The notes beneath the pieces were generated by a model, which saw only the letters and a list, made by a program, of their open reading frames with translations, searched no databases and had not been told where the DNA came from. The translations under genes and the position numbers were made by a program. A DNA stretch of 64,000 nucleotides from Phytophthora quininea (Eukaryota > Oomycota > Peronosporomycetes > Peronosporales > Peronosporaceae): assembly GCA_011947345.1 (NCBI GenBank), contig JAAVTG010000538.1, positions 744,001 through 808,000 of the forward strand, given 5' to 3'. Positions 1-11,324 of the stretch are shown in pieces (positions within the stretch are counted from its first letter, which is position 1; the number at the start of each line of letters is the position of its first letter).

Positions 1-631
1 GATCTTCAACATCCAGCCCACGAGTTTCGTCTGGGAAGTGTTCGACTTGGACCCCGTAGATATGTTCGAGCAGGAGTCGGGCCAAGTGCTGATCGACCGA
101 AGCGTCCACCAGAAGGCGTTGAACGTGCTCATGTACTACGCCTTCCATCCAGGTATCTTTGAGCGGCTACGTCTTGCATGGGGCGACAAGGACTTGTTCC
201 GCTTCGCGTGGCTGAAGACGGGGAGCTCTTTCCACATGATTGAGACGCCGCCGGGATCTGCGGGCTTGAAACTCCCCGACCAAAACATTTTCTGCGGTGT
301 GACCATGGTCCAGCACGACCCAAAACACGAGATTCTGTTCCTGCACCGCAACCAGGAGAAGTTGTCGAGCGAGAACCGAGAGAAGGTCTGGGCACATATT
401 CAAGACTTTCGCATGGACGACGTGGCCCTGGACGAGTACGACGTTCGTGGCGCCAACGGCGGCCGCTACTTCCCGCAGTTTAAGCGGTGCTACGGCAAGG
501 ATATTTATTACGAAAAGGCATTCACAGTGCGCGCCATCGAGGAGCTGCCGTTCGCAGATCTCGAGCAGCAACTGCTAGACTATGTACAGGAAGCCGCACG
601 AATTGACGGCACGTTGGCACCGCTGACGTAA
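1..631 (+). CDS. Mannosyltransferase-like protein, C-terminal part (gene cut by window start)
   Basis: The frame is open from the first bases of the window to a TAA at 629-631, so the 5' part lies outside. The visible ~209 residues match the C-terminal half of the gene at 921-2878 almost motif for motif: an MFEQESGQVL block, a GDKDLFRFAW block, an FCG.TMVQHDP block and a KRCYGKDIYY block. I read both as members of the fungal/oomycete MNN1-like putative mannosyltransferase family, type II Golgi enzymes that extend glycans on secreted proteins. The catalytic DXD segment would lie upstream of the window. This copy is intact at the GDKD block where its neighbour is broken. Family assignment rests on pattern recognition only. 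Confidence 0.7.
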   Translation, partial: IFNIQPTSFVWEVFDLDPVDMFEQESGQVLIDRSVHQKALNVLMYYAFHPGIFERLRLAWGDKDLFRFAWLKTGSSFHMIETPPGSAGLKLPDQNIFCGVTMVQHDPKHEILFLHRNQEKLSSENREKVWAHIQDFRMDDVALDEYDVRGANGGRYFPQFKRCYGKDIYYEKAFTVRAIEELPFADLEQQLLDYVQEAARIDGTLAPLT

Positions 632-920
632 CAGAGCATTAGGACACTTAAGCCAGCGGAGCTCCATACAATAAGTATCAGTACAGTAAGCGAGGGCATC
701 AAGCAACGACAGTAAATTCAACGAAAATGAAGGCCCGAATTTCTTCGTACGTCAGTGTGTTGATGCGTATCAACGGCATCAAACGGATCGTTGTCGAGTC
801 CATTATGGCTCAGGGTTATCTCCAAAACCGCCACGAAATGGTTACAAACCTGGGATGCCTCGGAAACTACTCGAGCCTCAAGGGAGCCACCACATAATCG
901 AAACAACTCGGTCGAGCACA

Positions 921-2878
921 ATGCTCAGAACTCGTGAAGGTCGAGCTCGATACTCGCCAACAGCAGGGTGGATCACAGTACTGCTACTGCTGTCTCTCTC
1001 AGCATCTTGCGGTTGGTACAGTCAACACCTCATCAACTATTCCAGCGAGAATGAGAACGCAGTCCAAACGGTGGCACACGATGTGATCATCCGACGGCAG
1101 CAACTGCTTTCACAACTCACGTCCACCACGGGCGGATCGGGATCAATTGCAGCGTTAAACTCGACCGAGTACACTCTGGACGAGTCTTCTTCGTCTCAAG
1201 TCGGTGTTTCCAATACCATCATCAACCCCATGCAAGACGGACAGGAAGAATTAACTGACGAAAGAGAGACACCCAAGCCGAAGACGCCTAAGCCAAAAGA
1301 CAAGAAAACCAGCAAGCCAAAGTCTTCGAAGAAGGAAGACAAAGCAAAGTCTCCTGCTGAAGCTTCAACAGATAAACCCAAGCAAGCCCAAGACGACGAC
1401 AAGTTGTGGACCCCCATCAAAAGTGTTGCTGAGCTGGACGAGTACGAGTGCAAAGCTTGGAGGCAGACGAAGAAATGCAAGCCTCGCGGTGAGCTGACCC
1501 CGGAGCGAGATGCACCGTGTGATAAAATCATTCAGCCGTCGGACTCGGGCTTCTGCGAGTACCGCCACAAGAAAACAGGAGAGCTCCGACGAATCGTGGC
1601 AGCCAAATGCAAGTCGCGAGCAAGTCAGATGGGCTACTCGTGCGCGAACGCCACGATGTTGGTCCGCTACAACCTCCTCGCTGACAGTTATCAACCGGAA
1701 TATCCACTATCCACCGAAACCCAACGACGTGACTTCCTCCAGGAGAACAGCATTGCAACGGACAAGGATGCGAAATTGAGAGCGAATGGTTTGACGGCGC
1801 CAAAGTCTTTCTCACGTGGAGTTGCGTACGTTGTGTATGAGCAGTTGCTCTTGAGTGCGTACGCAGCCATCCGTGCACTTCGCTCCACCGGTTGCACGCT
1901 TCCTATCGAGCTCTGGTACCGAGAAGAAGAGACCGACACGTCGCACCCGCTTCTACAGGAACTCACGACGAAATACGGAGCCTACCTGCGCGTGATTAAA
2001 GATTCCCGCGCCGTCAAATTCTACACGAAGCTGTACGCAGTCTTCTACAGCGCCTTCGACAATGTGCTACTACTGGATGCCGATAACTTCGCGGCTCGCG
2101 ACCCGACCCACTTGTTCACCACGGAAGTCTACAACGAGACTGGCGCTGTCTTCTGGCCGGACTACTGGATGCCCAACCGAACCATCTTCAAGACCAAGAA
2201 GAACAGCGACGTGTGGGAGCTCATGGGCGTACCGTACATCGACATGTTCGAACAGGAAAGCGGTCAAGTTCTTGTGAATCGCCCCAAGCACAAGAAGGCT
2301 CTGAACGCGTTGCTGCACTACGCACTGACTGAGCCTCACTTGCCGGCCGAATTCAACGTGCTTTGGGAGACAAAGACCTCTTCCGATTCGCCTGGATGCG
2401 CACCAACTCGAGCTTCCACATGATCAAACGACCTTCAGGAAGTGCTGGGCTAAAAGCCCCCAATCTCAACATTTTCTGCGGCAACACCATGGTCCAGCAC
2501 GATCCAGCCGGCGAGATCGCATTCCTGCACCGAAACATTATCAAGTTTCTGCCGGAGGGGAACAACACCGAGAAACTGTGGCACTATGTGCAGCAGTACA
2601 ACATGAACCAAGACTTACGCTTCTATGAGGTCCGTGGTGACGTCGACCATCGCTGGTTCCCCAGCATCCGGAAATGCTACGGCAAACGCATTAATTACTT
2701 GCGAGCATACTCCCTCAAGCCCATTTCCGACTTCCCGTTTGCTGGTCTGGAAGACGAAATCATCGGACACGTCCAGGAAGCCCAAAAGCTGGTCAAAGAT
2801 GCCAAATGGGTGTCCAAGACGGCAGAACCTCCAGCCACGAAGCCTCCTAAAAGAAAAAAAGAAAGGGAAGAAATCTAA
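921..2878 (+). CDS. Mannosyltransferase-like type II membrane protein, frame broken near 2363
   Basis: I chose the ATG at 921 over the in-frame ATG at 855, because it places a hydrophobic signal anchor (residues ~16-33) next to the N-terminus. A Lys/Pro/Ser-rich stem follows (from ~residue 115), then a Cys-containing stretch, then the glycosyltransferase region with a DAD (DXD) metal-binding motif at residues 386-388. The frame stops at 2423, but the family sequence continues from 2363 in the next frame to 2878. At the switch the intact neighbour (1-631) has four G and this gene three, so one base is missing. A poly-A run near 2855 may hide a second slip, since another frame encodes a longer Lys-rich tail. 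Tandem paralogue of the gene at the window start. Confidence 0.72.
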
Positions 2879-3031
2879 GAAGGGTAAGAAGACGTAAGTA
2901 AATAACACCGTTCAGTTTGCAATACTCACCGACACAGAAGCCTTTGGAAATCCTACAACACAAACCACGTAGAAATGGATAGAAAAATATGATTAGAGTT
3001 CTATAGGAGAAGTGTCGATAGACTGCTCGAG

Positions 3032-4585
3032 CTAGAGCTCCTCAGAGAGGTCCGTCAGTTTCTCCGGTAATTGGAGAAGCTCCGAGTACGTATGGTAAGG
3101 ATGCTGCTCGATGTACTTCTGGACGACATAGCCGAACACCAGCGCGATCACGTTGAGCCAGAAGCTCGTCCACGACTTGAACAGTTCGTTCATCATGATG
3201 AACACTCCCAGTGTGAATGGCAGCATCATAGCCACAAGCAGCGATTTGTCCGACAGATTGACGCGGTACGGCCGTTCAATCTCTGGGTGCGAGAAGCGCA
3301 TTCGCACGGCGGCGCTCATCTCTACGAGCGATGAAAGCGCCGACAAGAAATTGTCGACGCCCAAGATCGTGTCAAAGTCGAACAGACCCATGAATACGAT
3401 GATGAAAAACGCCAGCAGGATCGCTCGACGCGGGACGCCAGTGTCTGGATCTCGTCTGTAAACAAAAGTTTGAGCATTAGGGCAGCAACAACAATACTAG
3501 CAGTACGAATTGCTTACTTGGCGAAGTAAGGCGGAGCCAGCCCTGAATCCGCCATGCCAGCCAGTTGAAAGCCATCCTTGGCCATTTCAGCGACGTAGAG
3601 GCCGAGGTTGCCAAAAACGGACGAGACCAAGACCCAAAGACACAGCCATGTGCCTCCAATTCTCTGCGCAATGACTGAGTACGATCCGTCGTCCCACGTC
3701 GTGTAATGCGGCATGTCTGCTCCAGCGATCGCAATGAACGGGATGATGTACCTACATAGAAAATAATTATTTAAGTAGTTTAGTTCCATTTTCAAGGATT
3801 TTCAATGTTCATCGTACGTGAAAGCGATCATCACCACCGTCAGAATCATCGCCTTTGGGTAGGTCGTTTTCGGCGACTGGATCTCTCCAGCATACGCCCC
3901 AGCCGCGTCAAAGCCGCTGTAGTTCCAGTACAACGCACTCATCAAACGTCCCCAATCTCTCTACAACAAACAAACAAACAATCTCAGCACATTTACAATA
4001 TCTACAAAATAAAACAATACGAACATCTTGTCGGATCACAAACCAGTTGGCTGGTTCAATGAGCGGCATGGCGTAGCCCACCAACACCGCGAAGGGTAAA
4101 AAGATCATGACCCCCATGACCAGCAGTGTATGGCCCACCACTTTGATACTGGACAGTGTCGGCAGCATAAACAGCACTGCAAACACTGCTCGCAGTGCAA
4201 ACACTCCCCACGTGATGCCGTGTCCTTGTTGGTCCAGTAGAGCCAGCAGAGTGTCCACGATCAGACACGGGTAGATGGCGTTGTCGATGACTCCGGAGAC
4301 CCAGGACCAAAAACCCACTTGGAAACCCATTGGCCGACCGAACGCCACCCCCACCCACTTGCAAAAGCTGCCGTCGGTCGGAAACGCCGTGAAGAGCTCG
4401 GCGAATGTCAAGGCCAAAGGCAGACACCAGACCCACGGGAACAGCACGACCGCCAGGATGCCTACGAATGGTCCGCAGGCTGCCAGCACAGGCTCTGACC
4501 CCCACGGGCCGCCGCTCACGTTGAAGTACGTGATGAGCGCCACGGACAGGATGCCCAACTGCCGGTGCGAGTGCGAGCCTGGCAT
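3032..4585 (-). CDS. Amino acid/polyamine (APC family) transporter, four exons
   Basis: Exons on the minus strand are 4585-4025, 3960-3818, 3751-3518 and 3455-3032; introns are 62-66 bp with GT-AG ends and keep frame, giving about 453 residues. The protein is almost entirely hydrophobic helices with the typical N-terminal APC pattern (ISV-type first helix rich in G/P, then a W-rich FPWVWCLPLALTFAELFTAFP segment). It resembles plant/protist polyamine-uptake (PUT/LAT-like) transporters, which carry polyamines or cationic amino acids across the plasma membrane. The start ATG is followed by a short polar leader (MPGSHSHRQLG). It is divergent to the ankyrin gene at 4703, with 117 bp between the start codons. 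Substrate is inferred from family resemblance only. Confidence 0.82.
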
Positions 4586-4702
4586 GGTCGCTTTGGCAAG
4601 ACGCTGCTTGCGATATACTTTTAAAAACGCACAAGCTGAAGCACGCAGATTTAAAGGTATTCACTATACTGTACCCATTTTCTTATTTTCTTTTTCACTA
4701 AG

Positions 4703-6060
4703 ATGACGAACAGTGTGCTGACTAGCGTGGATTGCGCTGTGCGTGCTCCTCTCGGCGGTTGTGACCCTGTCATGCAGTTGATCTCGTCGTATATCGACTA
4801 CTCTATCCACTGGAATTTCTACTCGGCTGCATCGCGTGGTTCTGTGCATCTTTTGGAGTTTGTGACGGCGTCGATCCCTCGAGTGTCGGCGATTCAGTTC
4901 GAGCACACCCTGCTCTCTGCAGTGGGGCGCGACGACTTTCCCGTGGTGCAGTGGCTGCACAATTTCAATTCAAGTGCAAGATTGTCGTCTCACGTCATGG
5001 ATCACTTCGCGTTGACCGGCAACTTTGCCATGGCCCAATGGCTTGCGAGTCATCGGAGTTTGAATTGTTCCAGTCTTGCCTTGATCCACGCGGCTAAACG
5101 AGGGGATTTAGAGATGATGAAGTGGATGAGAGACAAATGGGATGTGGAGATTTCGCCTTCGACCATGGCGTTTGCAGCGAAAGGAGGGTATTTTGAAGTG
5201 GTCAAGTGGCTGCATGAGCAAAAGCGAAATGCACGACAGAGCCGATGACGGACGCTGCAGCCAACGGACATTTGGGGATTGTCAAGTGGCTGCATGAGAA
5301 CCGGACGGAGGGATGCACTACGCGAGCGATGAATGGAGCGGCGGAGACCGGATCGTTGGAGACTGTCAAGTGGCTGCATGAGAATCGGACCGAAGGGTGC
5401 TCTGTGATGGCGATGGACGGCGCTGCAGCGTTCGGGCATTTGGAGGTGGTGCAGTGGCTGCATGAAAACAGGACGGAGGGCTGCTCAGTGGATGCCATGA
5501 ACGACGCGGCGTGTAGAGGTCATTTGGACGTTGTGAAGTATCTGCACAACAACCGAGAGGACGGGTGCACAGGGAAGGCGCTTCAACTAGCTGTGGCCAA
5601 TGGACATTTCGAGGTAGTCAAGTTCTTGGTCGAAAACCGCACGGAAGGCAACCAGCAGCTAGCAGCACGTCGAGCAACCGTCAATGGCCACTTGGTCATT
5701 CTGCAATATTTGATGAAGACAGCTCCTAAAATCTCTTCACGCTCCAAAGAGCTTATCTCACTGGCAAAACATTCACAGCACCGACATATTGTGGAGTGGC
5801 TAAAAGGAGAGATAACGACGCTACGAAATATCAAAACTTGCAGAGCTGCTCAAATTATCGGCACAACTCGATTCTTGTGGACGAATCATGCCTTCCTCGT
5901 CGCCAGTATCAAATCGCACGCGTTTGCTGCAGCTTGTCGAAACTCGGCCATACGCGTACTTGTTGCCAACCGCACAAATTGCTCACGCCCAGCAGCGGCA
6001 TGCATCCTGGCCGCAGACACGACGGAACGAGCTGCTTCGCTGCTCATTCCTCGTCTGTAG
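4703..6060 (+). CDS. Ankyrin-repeat protein, frame broken near 5235
   Basis: Begins at ATG 4703 and runs to a stop at 5246-5248; the next frame is open from about 5238 to 6060 and continues the same repeats without a gap. The repeats are the oomycete form (VVKWLHENRTEGC...AMDAAA..GHLE), about 33 residues each, clearest between 5160 and 5700 where at least six follow one another. Ankyrin repeats bind proteins; no catalytic domain is visible, so no function can be given. The break fits one lost base in the stretch gcgaaatgcacg. The DNA of the repeats is itself a degenerate ~100-bp tandem repeat. Confidence 0.78.
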
Positions 6061-6681
6061 CTAATCTTCGTTTCCCAGACGCTGTCCACACCTCCGGTCG
6101 TCGCAAAAGTGTGCAGCAACTCGATTTGGGGCCATGCTGGTTCACCCAGATTGACCGAATTGTTGATGTGGAACGCTAGATCTTTTCAAGCACCAAGTAC
6201 GCCACGGTAGCTGCTAACCGCTTCTTCATGGATGAATGGCGTAGTGGTTCACGTGTTCCGCCGTCTTATCCGGTCCTTTCCTCAGCTGCTCCAAGACCAC
6301 ATGACAGCGCTTTGCGTGATGAAAAACCTCTTTGAATCCGCGAGATGACTACATCAACGTCGTCAGTGCGGGTCCACAACTCGTTTACTGCTTTTGCTCG
6401 GTCTCGGTGGTCTGCTACTGCGTCCGTTGCAAGGCGATCTCGTTCCCGATTTCCGTCTTTCACAGACTTGTCCGCAGTCAGAAAAGTACTGCCCATTCCC
6501 TCCACCAGTTTGCTCAAAAGACGCATTCTGCATCCCTCGACATTGTTCCCACACAGCTTGACATGAACTGCAACTATACCCGGAACTTTCCTAAGTTTTG
6601 ATTGGACCGTTATCTTGAAGTTCTTTTCTACCAATCCCATTCCATAAAAATTTCCAGTTGGCGTCATTCTCAGATTTCTCC
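6061..6681. other. Intergenic, no supported gene
   Basis: Between the ankyrin stop and the macro-domain start. The minus strand is open for about 200 codons (6266-6919) but overlaps the 5' end of the well-supported macro gene and shows no family motif I recognise. I see no repeat or RNA structure. Some of it must hold the promoter of the gene at 6682. Confidence 0.5.
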
Positions 6682-7814
6682 ATGACGTCCGCGCTGCCGA
6701 ATGCGGCGCCGCCCGAGGCCTCCACGACCAAGCGCCAGCGTCTGGTGAACTGCTCTCCGCCCTCCTCCTTCCAGAGCGTGTTGGACGTCGAGGGCGTGCT
6801 GCGCGGCCTGCTGCCGCTGCTGGACCTGGCGGCGCTTGCCAGTCTGCTGGAAATTTTGGCCAATGACGAGAGCTGGAGAGGCATTTTCGACCACGAGACG
6901 CTGTGGAAGGAGCTGACAATCACTCACTTCAAGGGCGAATTTCCGCCCATTGAGGAATTTGACAATAACAATGCAGAAGTTGAGGAAGAAGAGGTGATAA
7001 TCATCGACGAAGACGAAGACGAAGAAGAATCAGACGACGAAGACGACGAGGAACAAGAGGATCAGAATCGGAGCGAAGCGACTCAGATAGAGACCCCAGA
7101 ACCAGAATCTGAGGACATGATGACGCTCAGCTCGCGCTGGGTGGACGGCCTGCCCTCTCAAAAGGTGCTCGATCTGGCCGGTCTAGATCTAAAGCGACTG
7201 CTGGAATCTGCTCAGCAGTTGCTGAAGTTTGACGCCCTAGTGCAAATAATTCGAGGAGATATTGGCGCGATCACCACTGTAGGGAACACGCGGTGGACGG
7301 GCTGGCCTTCCCAACTGCGAGGTATCTCAGGAACCCGCACATCGGAGCAGCGGCAGCGATCTTCCGTCGTGCTGGTCATGGGCTGGACGAGCATGTAGGG
7401 CAGAGCGACGTTCTACTAAGAGTAGGAGATGTTCATGTAACACCTGGCTTTAATGCTGGAGTGGCCAAGCTGATCCACATTGCAGGCCCCAGCAGCTTCG
7501 ACCGGAGCTGCTTAAAGGCGCTGCAGAGGACGTACAGGAATGTACTGAGCGCTATCCAACAGGAAGAGCTGAATTGCGTGGCCATGACGTCGGTCTCGAC
7601 AGGTAACATGGGGCTTCCTGTGGACCAGGCCTCGTGGTATGCGTTGTGTGCAATGCAACGCTATCTGCGCTCGACGAGCTGGACGGCGACGATCGCTATG
7701 GTCTGCTACGAGGCGGAGGTGTACGAAGCCTTTGTCAAGAACAAGAACAAGCTGCTGTCCATGTTCAACGCTGAGAGCATTCGCGCAGACCCTCCGCGAC
7801 TTCGGATGCAATGA
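6682..7814 (+). CDS. F-box-like and macro-domain protein with acidic insert, frame broken near 7287
   Basis: ATG at 6682 opens a frame with an F-box-like helical segment (residues ~35-85, L- and W-rich, ending LWKELTITHF), then an unusually acidic run (residues ~98-128, nearly all E/D), then the start of a macro domain (IIRGDIGAI). The frame changes near 7287 and continues at about 7290-7814 with the macro core: HAVDGLAFPT, GAAAAIFRRAG and VAMTSVSTGNMGLP. Macro domains bind ADP-ribose or its derivatives and some remove it from proteins. The paralogue at 8772-9740 is intact and shows that one base is missing here. The acidic linker is absent from that paralogue. Confidence 0.75.
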
Positions 7815-8107
7815 AATGGCAGCAAAAGACCTCGCTCGTGGCGAGAACAGTGCGTGTTTTATTTAGTTTGAGCTTGATGTTGCGACGATCTGTCTGTAGC
7901 GGTTTGTGCGTCTGGAGAAATGAAGAAATGGAGACCATGCACAGTGACCTGCTTGTTGAGGAAATTGATACGTTGTCTGCCAGTGGATTTTTCCCATGAT
8001 ATGCGTGCAAAATGGATATTGGAGACGCCAGCTCTAAGAGGCGCACCGATGGGGCACCGCATCAGGCGTTTTGCTCCCCAGCACTCAAGTCCTCACTCTT
8101 CTTCACG

Positions 8108-8734
8108 ATGGCGTCCATGATCAAAGGCCTCGCGAGCGATATGACTGGCTCGGCAGACATCTGCAAGGTCATGAGCGACTTCTCCAAGTGCCAGGCGTCC
8201 GAGTACCTTTTGCCGAACGAGACGATCGCCTTCTCTCTGATGTCGCCGAAGGAGGAATTCACGTTCACCAACCTGGCGATGATCAAACTCGGCGGTGAGA
8301 GCTCCACTACCACCCGCAGACTGATCCAGCGGTTCGACTACAAGGACAAGATCATCAAGGACGTCGAGTTCGAGACCGCCGGGATTGCAGACCGAGACTG
8401 CGAGATCAAGTTCAACATCGGTGGCAAACACATTTCCATCGACATTGCCAAAGGAGAGCAGACGTCAGCTCAAGGAATCTACAAGGTATTGGAGCTGCTC
8501 AGTCGTGCCCAAGTCGCAAACGAGCATCTCTGGGAGCTGAGTACGCTCGGCATGAAGCATGCTAGCGAAGCGCTCTACCTCACTGAAAACAGCGGCCAGA
8601 CTCTGGTCAAGCAATCGGACGACGCTACCGCTTGGCTCCACCAAGCCTACAAGAAAACCCACCCGCACTGCTACCGCGACGTCATCCAAGCAGCGTTTTC
8701 GGATCTCCGTTTGGCCGACAAGATGGCTCAGTAG
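8108..8734 (+). CDS. Small protein with a bacterial-type PH-like domain
   Basis: I take ATG 8108 (context cacgATGgc) as start, giving 208 residues; an in-frame ATG at 8012 would add 32 low-complexity residues. Residues ~25-115 follow the pattern of the bacterial PH domain family (bPH_1/PF08000): YLLPNETIAFSL, a FTFTNLAMIKLGG strand-turn-strand, then conserved FETAGIADRDCEIKFNIGG. The C-terminal third is helical, with no motif. Members often bind membranes or proteins, but no specific role is known to me. It lies tail to tail with the macro gene at 8772 (37 bp between stops). Confidence 0.6.
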   Translation: MASMIKGLASDMTGSADICKVMSDFSKCQASEYLLPNETIAFSLMSPKEEFTFTNLAMIKLGGESSTTTRRLIQRFDYKDKIIKDVEFETAGIADRDCEIKFNIGGKHISIDIAKGEQTSAQGIYKVLELLSRAQVANEHLWELSTLGMKHASEALYLTENSGQTLVKQSDDATAWLHQAYKKTHPHCYRDVIQAAFSDLRLADKMAQ

Positions 8735-8771
8735 CTCAGTAGATAACACGCAACACAATATTTGTTTTGTC

Positions 8772-9740
8772 CTAGCGAAGACGGAGACCGCCGATCTGGA
8801 GGATCCAGGAATCATCTCGTTCGTTGGTTGGCAGTGGCGGTACAGCGTTGAACTCTTTCAGTACGTTGACCTTTTCGTCGGTGAAGGCCTGCAGCGCACT
8901 CCACTCGTAGCACACGATGGCCAGTTTACCCTGCCAATTGGTGGAGCGCAGGAACTTTTGAATTGCACGCAGTGCCACTTGAGCTGCTGGTTTGTTGGGG
9001 ACACCCAAGTTGCCAGTAGAGACGGAAGCCAACGCAACCACCGATAGGTTCTCGTTCAGCATGGCGGTTAGAGCGTTCTTGTAGGTGGTGTCCAGCAGTT
9101 CGTAGCAGTCGTCCATACTAATGCTTGGACCGACGCAGTGAATGATCTTTTGAACACCAGCATCGAAAGCTGGAGTGGCGACGGCCGAACCTACAGGACG
9201 CAGGCCACGGAAGGACGGGTCGGCCACGAATTCTGAGAGACTGGGGCCTGCACGGTGGAACATCGCCGCAGCCGCCCCAACGTGGTGGTTGGTCAACTGT
9301 GGGTTGGTCGGGAACACGATGCCGTCTAGCGGTACGCCGTCGATCTTGTCAAAGGTGCCGATGTCGCCCTTCACCACCGTCACCGTCTCGTCAAAGTGTT
9401 TCTTCTCGTCGATGGACCGCAGGAATTGCTGCAGCTCCAGACAAGTGCGAGCACGTGACGTCCAATCCCAACTACGATGTCGAGAAGTTAGAGCTTCCAA
9501 AGGCAAGTTGGAGTCTCGGTTGCCACCGAAGTGCAATTGCTGCAGCTCGTTCCAAAGTCCGCTGTCTTTCAGGTATCCGTGCAGTTCGGGGGTCGCTTGA
9601 ATGGCGTTTAAAACGGAATCTAAGCTCGACAGGTCCGTGAAGCGCAGAATGGAACGCGCCACACCTTCCGCCGCCCACACCTGCAACCCCACCGTGCTCG
9701 GGGATGAGACAGTGTCGTCGGTCGAAGCAACGCACAGCAT
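8772..9740 (-). CDS. F-box-like and macro-domain protein (intact paralogue)
   Basis: An uninterrupted 322-residue frame from ATG 9740. Residues ~20-75 form an F-box-like helical region (ILRFTDLSSLDSVLNAI...LWNELQQLHF). Residues ~119-290 are a macro domain with KGDIGTF, DGIVFPTN (the usual D-x-I-V-N/P-x-N ribose/adenine segment), GAAAAMFHRAG (the diphosphate-binding loop) and ALASVSTGNLGVP. This suggests recognition of ADP-ribosylated proteins or free ADP-ribose, perhaps linked to ubiquitin ligase recruitment through the F-box-like part (inference). It pairs with the gene at 6682 as an inverted duplicate around the PH-domain gene. Confidence 0.8.
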   Translation of the reverse strand: MLCVASTDDTVSSPSTVGLQVWAAEGVARSILRFTDLSSLDSVLNAIQATPELHGYLKDSGLWNELQQLHFGGNRDSNLPLEALTSRHRSWDWTSRARTCLELQQFLRSIDEKKHFDETVTVVKGDIGTFDKIDGVPLDGIVFPTNPQLTNHHVGAAAAMFHRAGPSLSEFVADPSFRGLRPVGSAVATPAFDAGVQKIIHCVGPSISMDDCYELLDTTYKNALTAMLNENLSVVALASVSTGNLGVPNKPAAQVALRAIQKFLRSTNWQGKLAIVCYEWSALQAFTDEKVNVLKEFNAVPPLPTNERDDSWILQIGGLRLR

Positions 9741-9946
9741 AGATTAGGTGGTGTTGGTACTAGAGCTCTGTTTGGAGAATGGGGATGGCGCCTATCGACG
9801 CCTCCTCCGGGTTCATAGTTTGAACCCACGTCAGCAGACGAACGGTCTCTGCTATCGGGGGAACACAAGCGTTGCTGTCGTTGTTGTTTTTCATTAAAGG
9901 ATATCGGATACTGGCGTTGGCAAGCTGTACCGCCTGCATACGCCAA

Positions 9947-10417
9947 TTATTGCACTAATGCACCAGCAACGAGTAGCGTCATGGCTGTGAGTAAGCCAGC
10001 AGAATGCGAACTGGCGGCGGACGTCTTCGAGACGGCCGAGACTGGGGTGTCAGAAGTCGTGGTGGAGCTTTGTGAATTCGTGGTTGGTGCAGTCGTCGTC
10101 CCCGACAGCTGATCGTCGCAGGCTTCAGCTAGGTTCTCCACGACCTGCTTGTAGTTCTGTCCGTAGGGGCCGCCGTATTGGCAGTCAGGCAGTGTGTCCA
10201 CGAGGCTGACGACGGCCTGCTGACAAGTGGAGTCGCAGTGCCACACGCCTCCGTTCGACAGGTAGGCTGCCCAGCTGGCGCAGTTGGCGTGGAGCGTCTG
10301 CACAGCGGCGGAAACCTTCGAGTAGTTGTCGGCTTCGCAAACGTCTGCGTCGGCATGGCCTTGGAGTGTCATGGTGCAGATCGCAAGGAGAGCGAGCGAG
10401 GATCGAGCGGAGACCAT
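9947..10417 (-). CDS. Elicitin-like protein 1, short tail variant
   Basis: 156 residues. A signal peptide (~1-24) is followed by a six-cysteine elicitin-like domain (Cys 27, 46, 61, 65, 79, 100; spacing 18-14-3-13-20, more compact than canonical elicitins). Elicitins are secreted sterol/lipid carriers of oomycetes, and some trigger plant defence. The domain is the same as in the other five copies of the cluster. After the codons LSG the tail differs entirely: a shorter Thr/Ser-rich linker and a hydrophobic end (LLTAMTLLVAGALVQ) typical of a GPI-anchor signal. The loss of similarity at about 10100 is the left edge of palindrome A, so this gene is a junction between amplified and flanking sequence. 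Confidence 0.88.
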   Translation of the reverse strand: MVSARSSLALLAICTMTLQGHADADVCEADNYSKVSAAVQTLHANCASWAAYLSNGGVWHCDSTCQQAVVSLVDTLPDCQYGGPYGQNYKQVVENLAEACDDQLSGTTTAPTTNSQSSTTTSDTPVSAVSKTSAASSHSAGLLTAMTLLVAGALVQ

Positions 10418-11324
10418 GCTGGAAGACGTGGTGCTGGAGGACTTGGTGGGGTGTTGCTGTTGCGACGAAATGAATTATGAACAGAAGACACGGCTTTATC
10501 GTTGTGGAACGAAGGAGACTGCCATGGTGAGAAGGTGGGAATCGAGTACACTACCGGTAACGACTTGAGCCGATGGACGTGCATTGTTGAGCGATGGTAT
10601 CCTGTTGCTTGCATTGGTCAAATCGCGGCGTATGTAGATCTTTGGTTGATTCATTCGTAGTTGACCGATGGTACGAGCCCAGCGTACGGAGCCCAGCGTA
10701 CCTAAATACATATCGGTGCGGGTTTGATGATGCTTGTCGCGAACAGAACTATCCCCAAGATTTGACTAACTACACATTATCACTTAGTTTTAGAGTATAA
10801 TAGCCCAGCGCCTTTCGCTTAGTCTTGCTGCTCTGCTCTCGGCGAAAGGTTGAGGATTGTGCTCGGTGGAACGCACAATACACTGCAGCTGCATGTACGA
10901 ACAGCAATTGTGGGGGCAGCACAGGTTGTCTCAATGGAAAGGCACCAAAAGCATCCATCATCCACGTGATCGACCAGAGCTTATCAACATTTTGTCGAGT
11001 GAGTTTGTGTGGCCTCGGAAGACAGCGCAGCTGGTTTGGCTTGATTTCTTTCGACAAGAGCGTCAACAGCGCCAATGCGACAAGATCACTCGGTCACGTT
11101 GCAGCTAGATGAATCAACAAAAGATCAATACAACAAGCGATCTGCACAAGCACTTGCTACGGGATTCATCGCTGTCGTAGCACCATCACCACGAAACAGC
11201 ACGCAACTTACCACGACAACCATCTCCGCGATTGCTAACTCACTCGTTCCCGACGACGAGGTCCCACCAGTCCATAATTCATTTCGCCGCAACAGCAACA
11301 TCCCCCAACACCACTACTTCCAGC
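10418..11324. promoter_or_regulatory. Divergent promoter region between elicitin-like genes 1 and 2
   Basis: 907 bp between two start codons read in opposite directions. It has no credible gene of its own. Each side carries the oomycete initiator-like TCATTTC (gene 1: 10467-10473, minus strand; gene 2: 11279-11285, plus strand), 46-56 nt before the ATG. The inverted copy of the whole segment is 16744-17650. Confidence 0.55.
11279..11285 (+). promoter_or_regulatory. Oomycete initiator-like motif of elicitin-like gene 2
   Basis: TCATTTC fits the oomycete initiator YCATTYY and lies 46 nt before ATG 11325. The same motif sits in the corresponding place before all six elicitin-like genes, for example 17595-17601 for gene 4. 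Confidence 0.5.

Noticed and set aside
6266..6919. 217-codon minus-strand frame before the macro gene
   Set aside because: Overlaps the supported start of the macro gene and matches no family I know.
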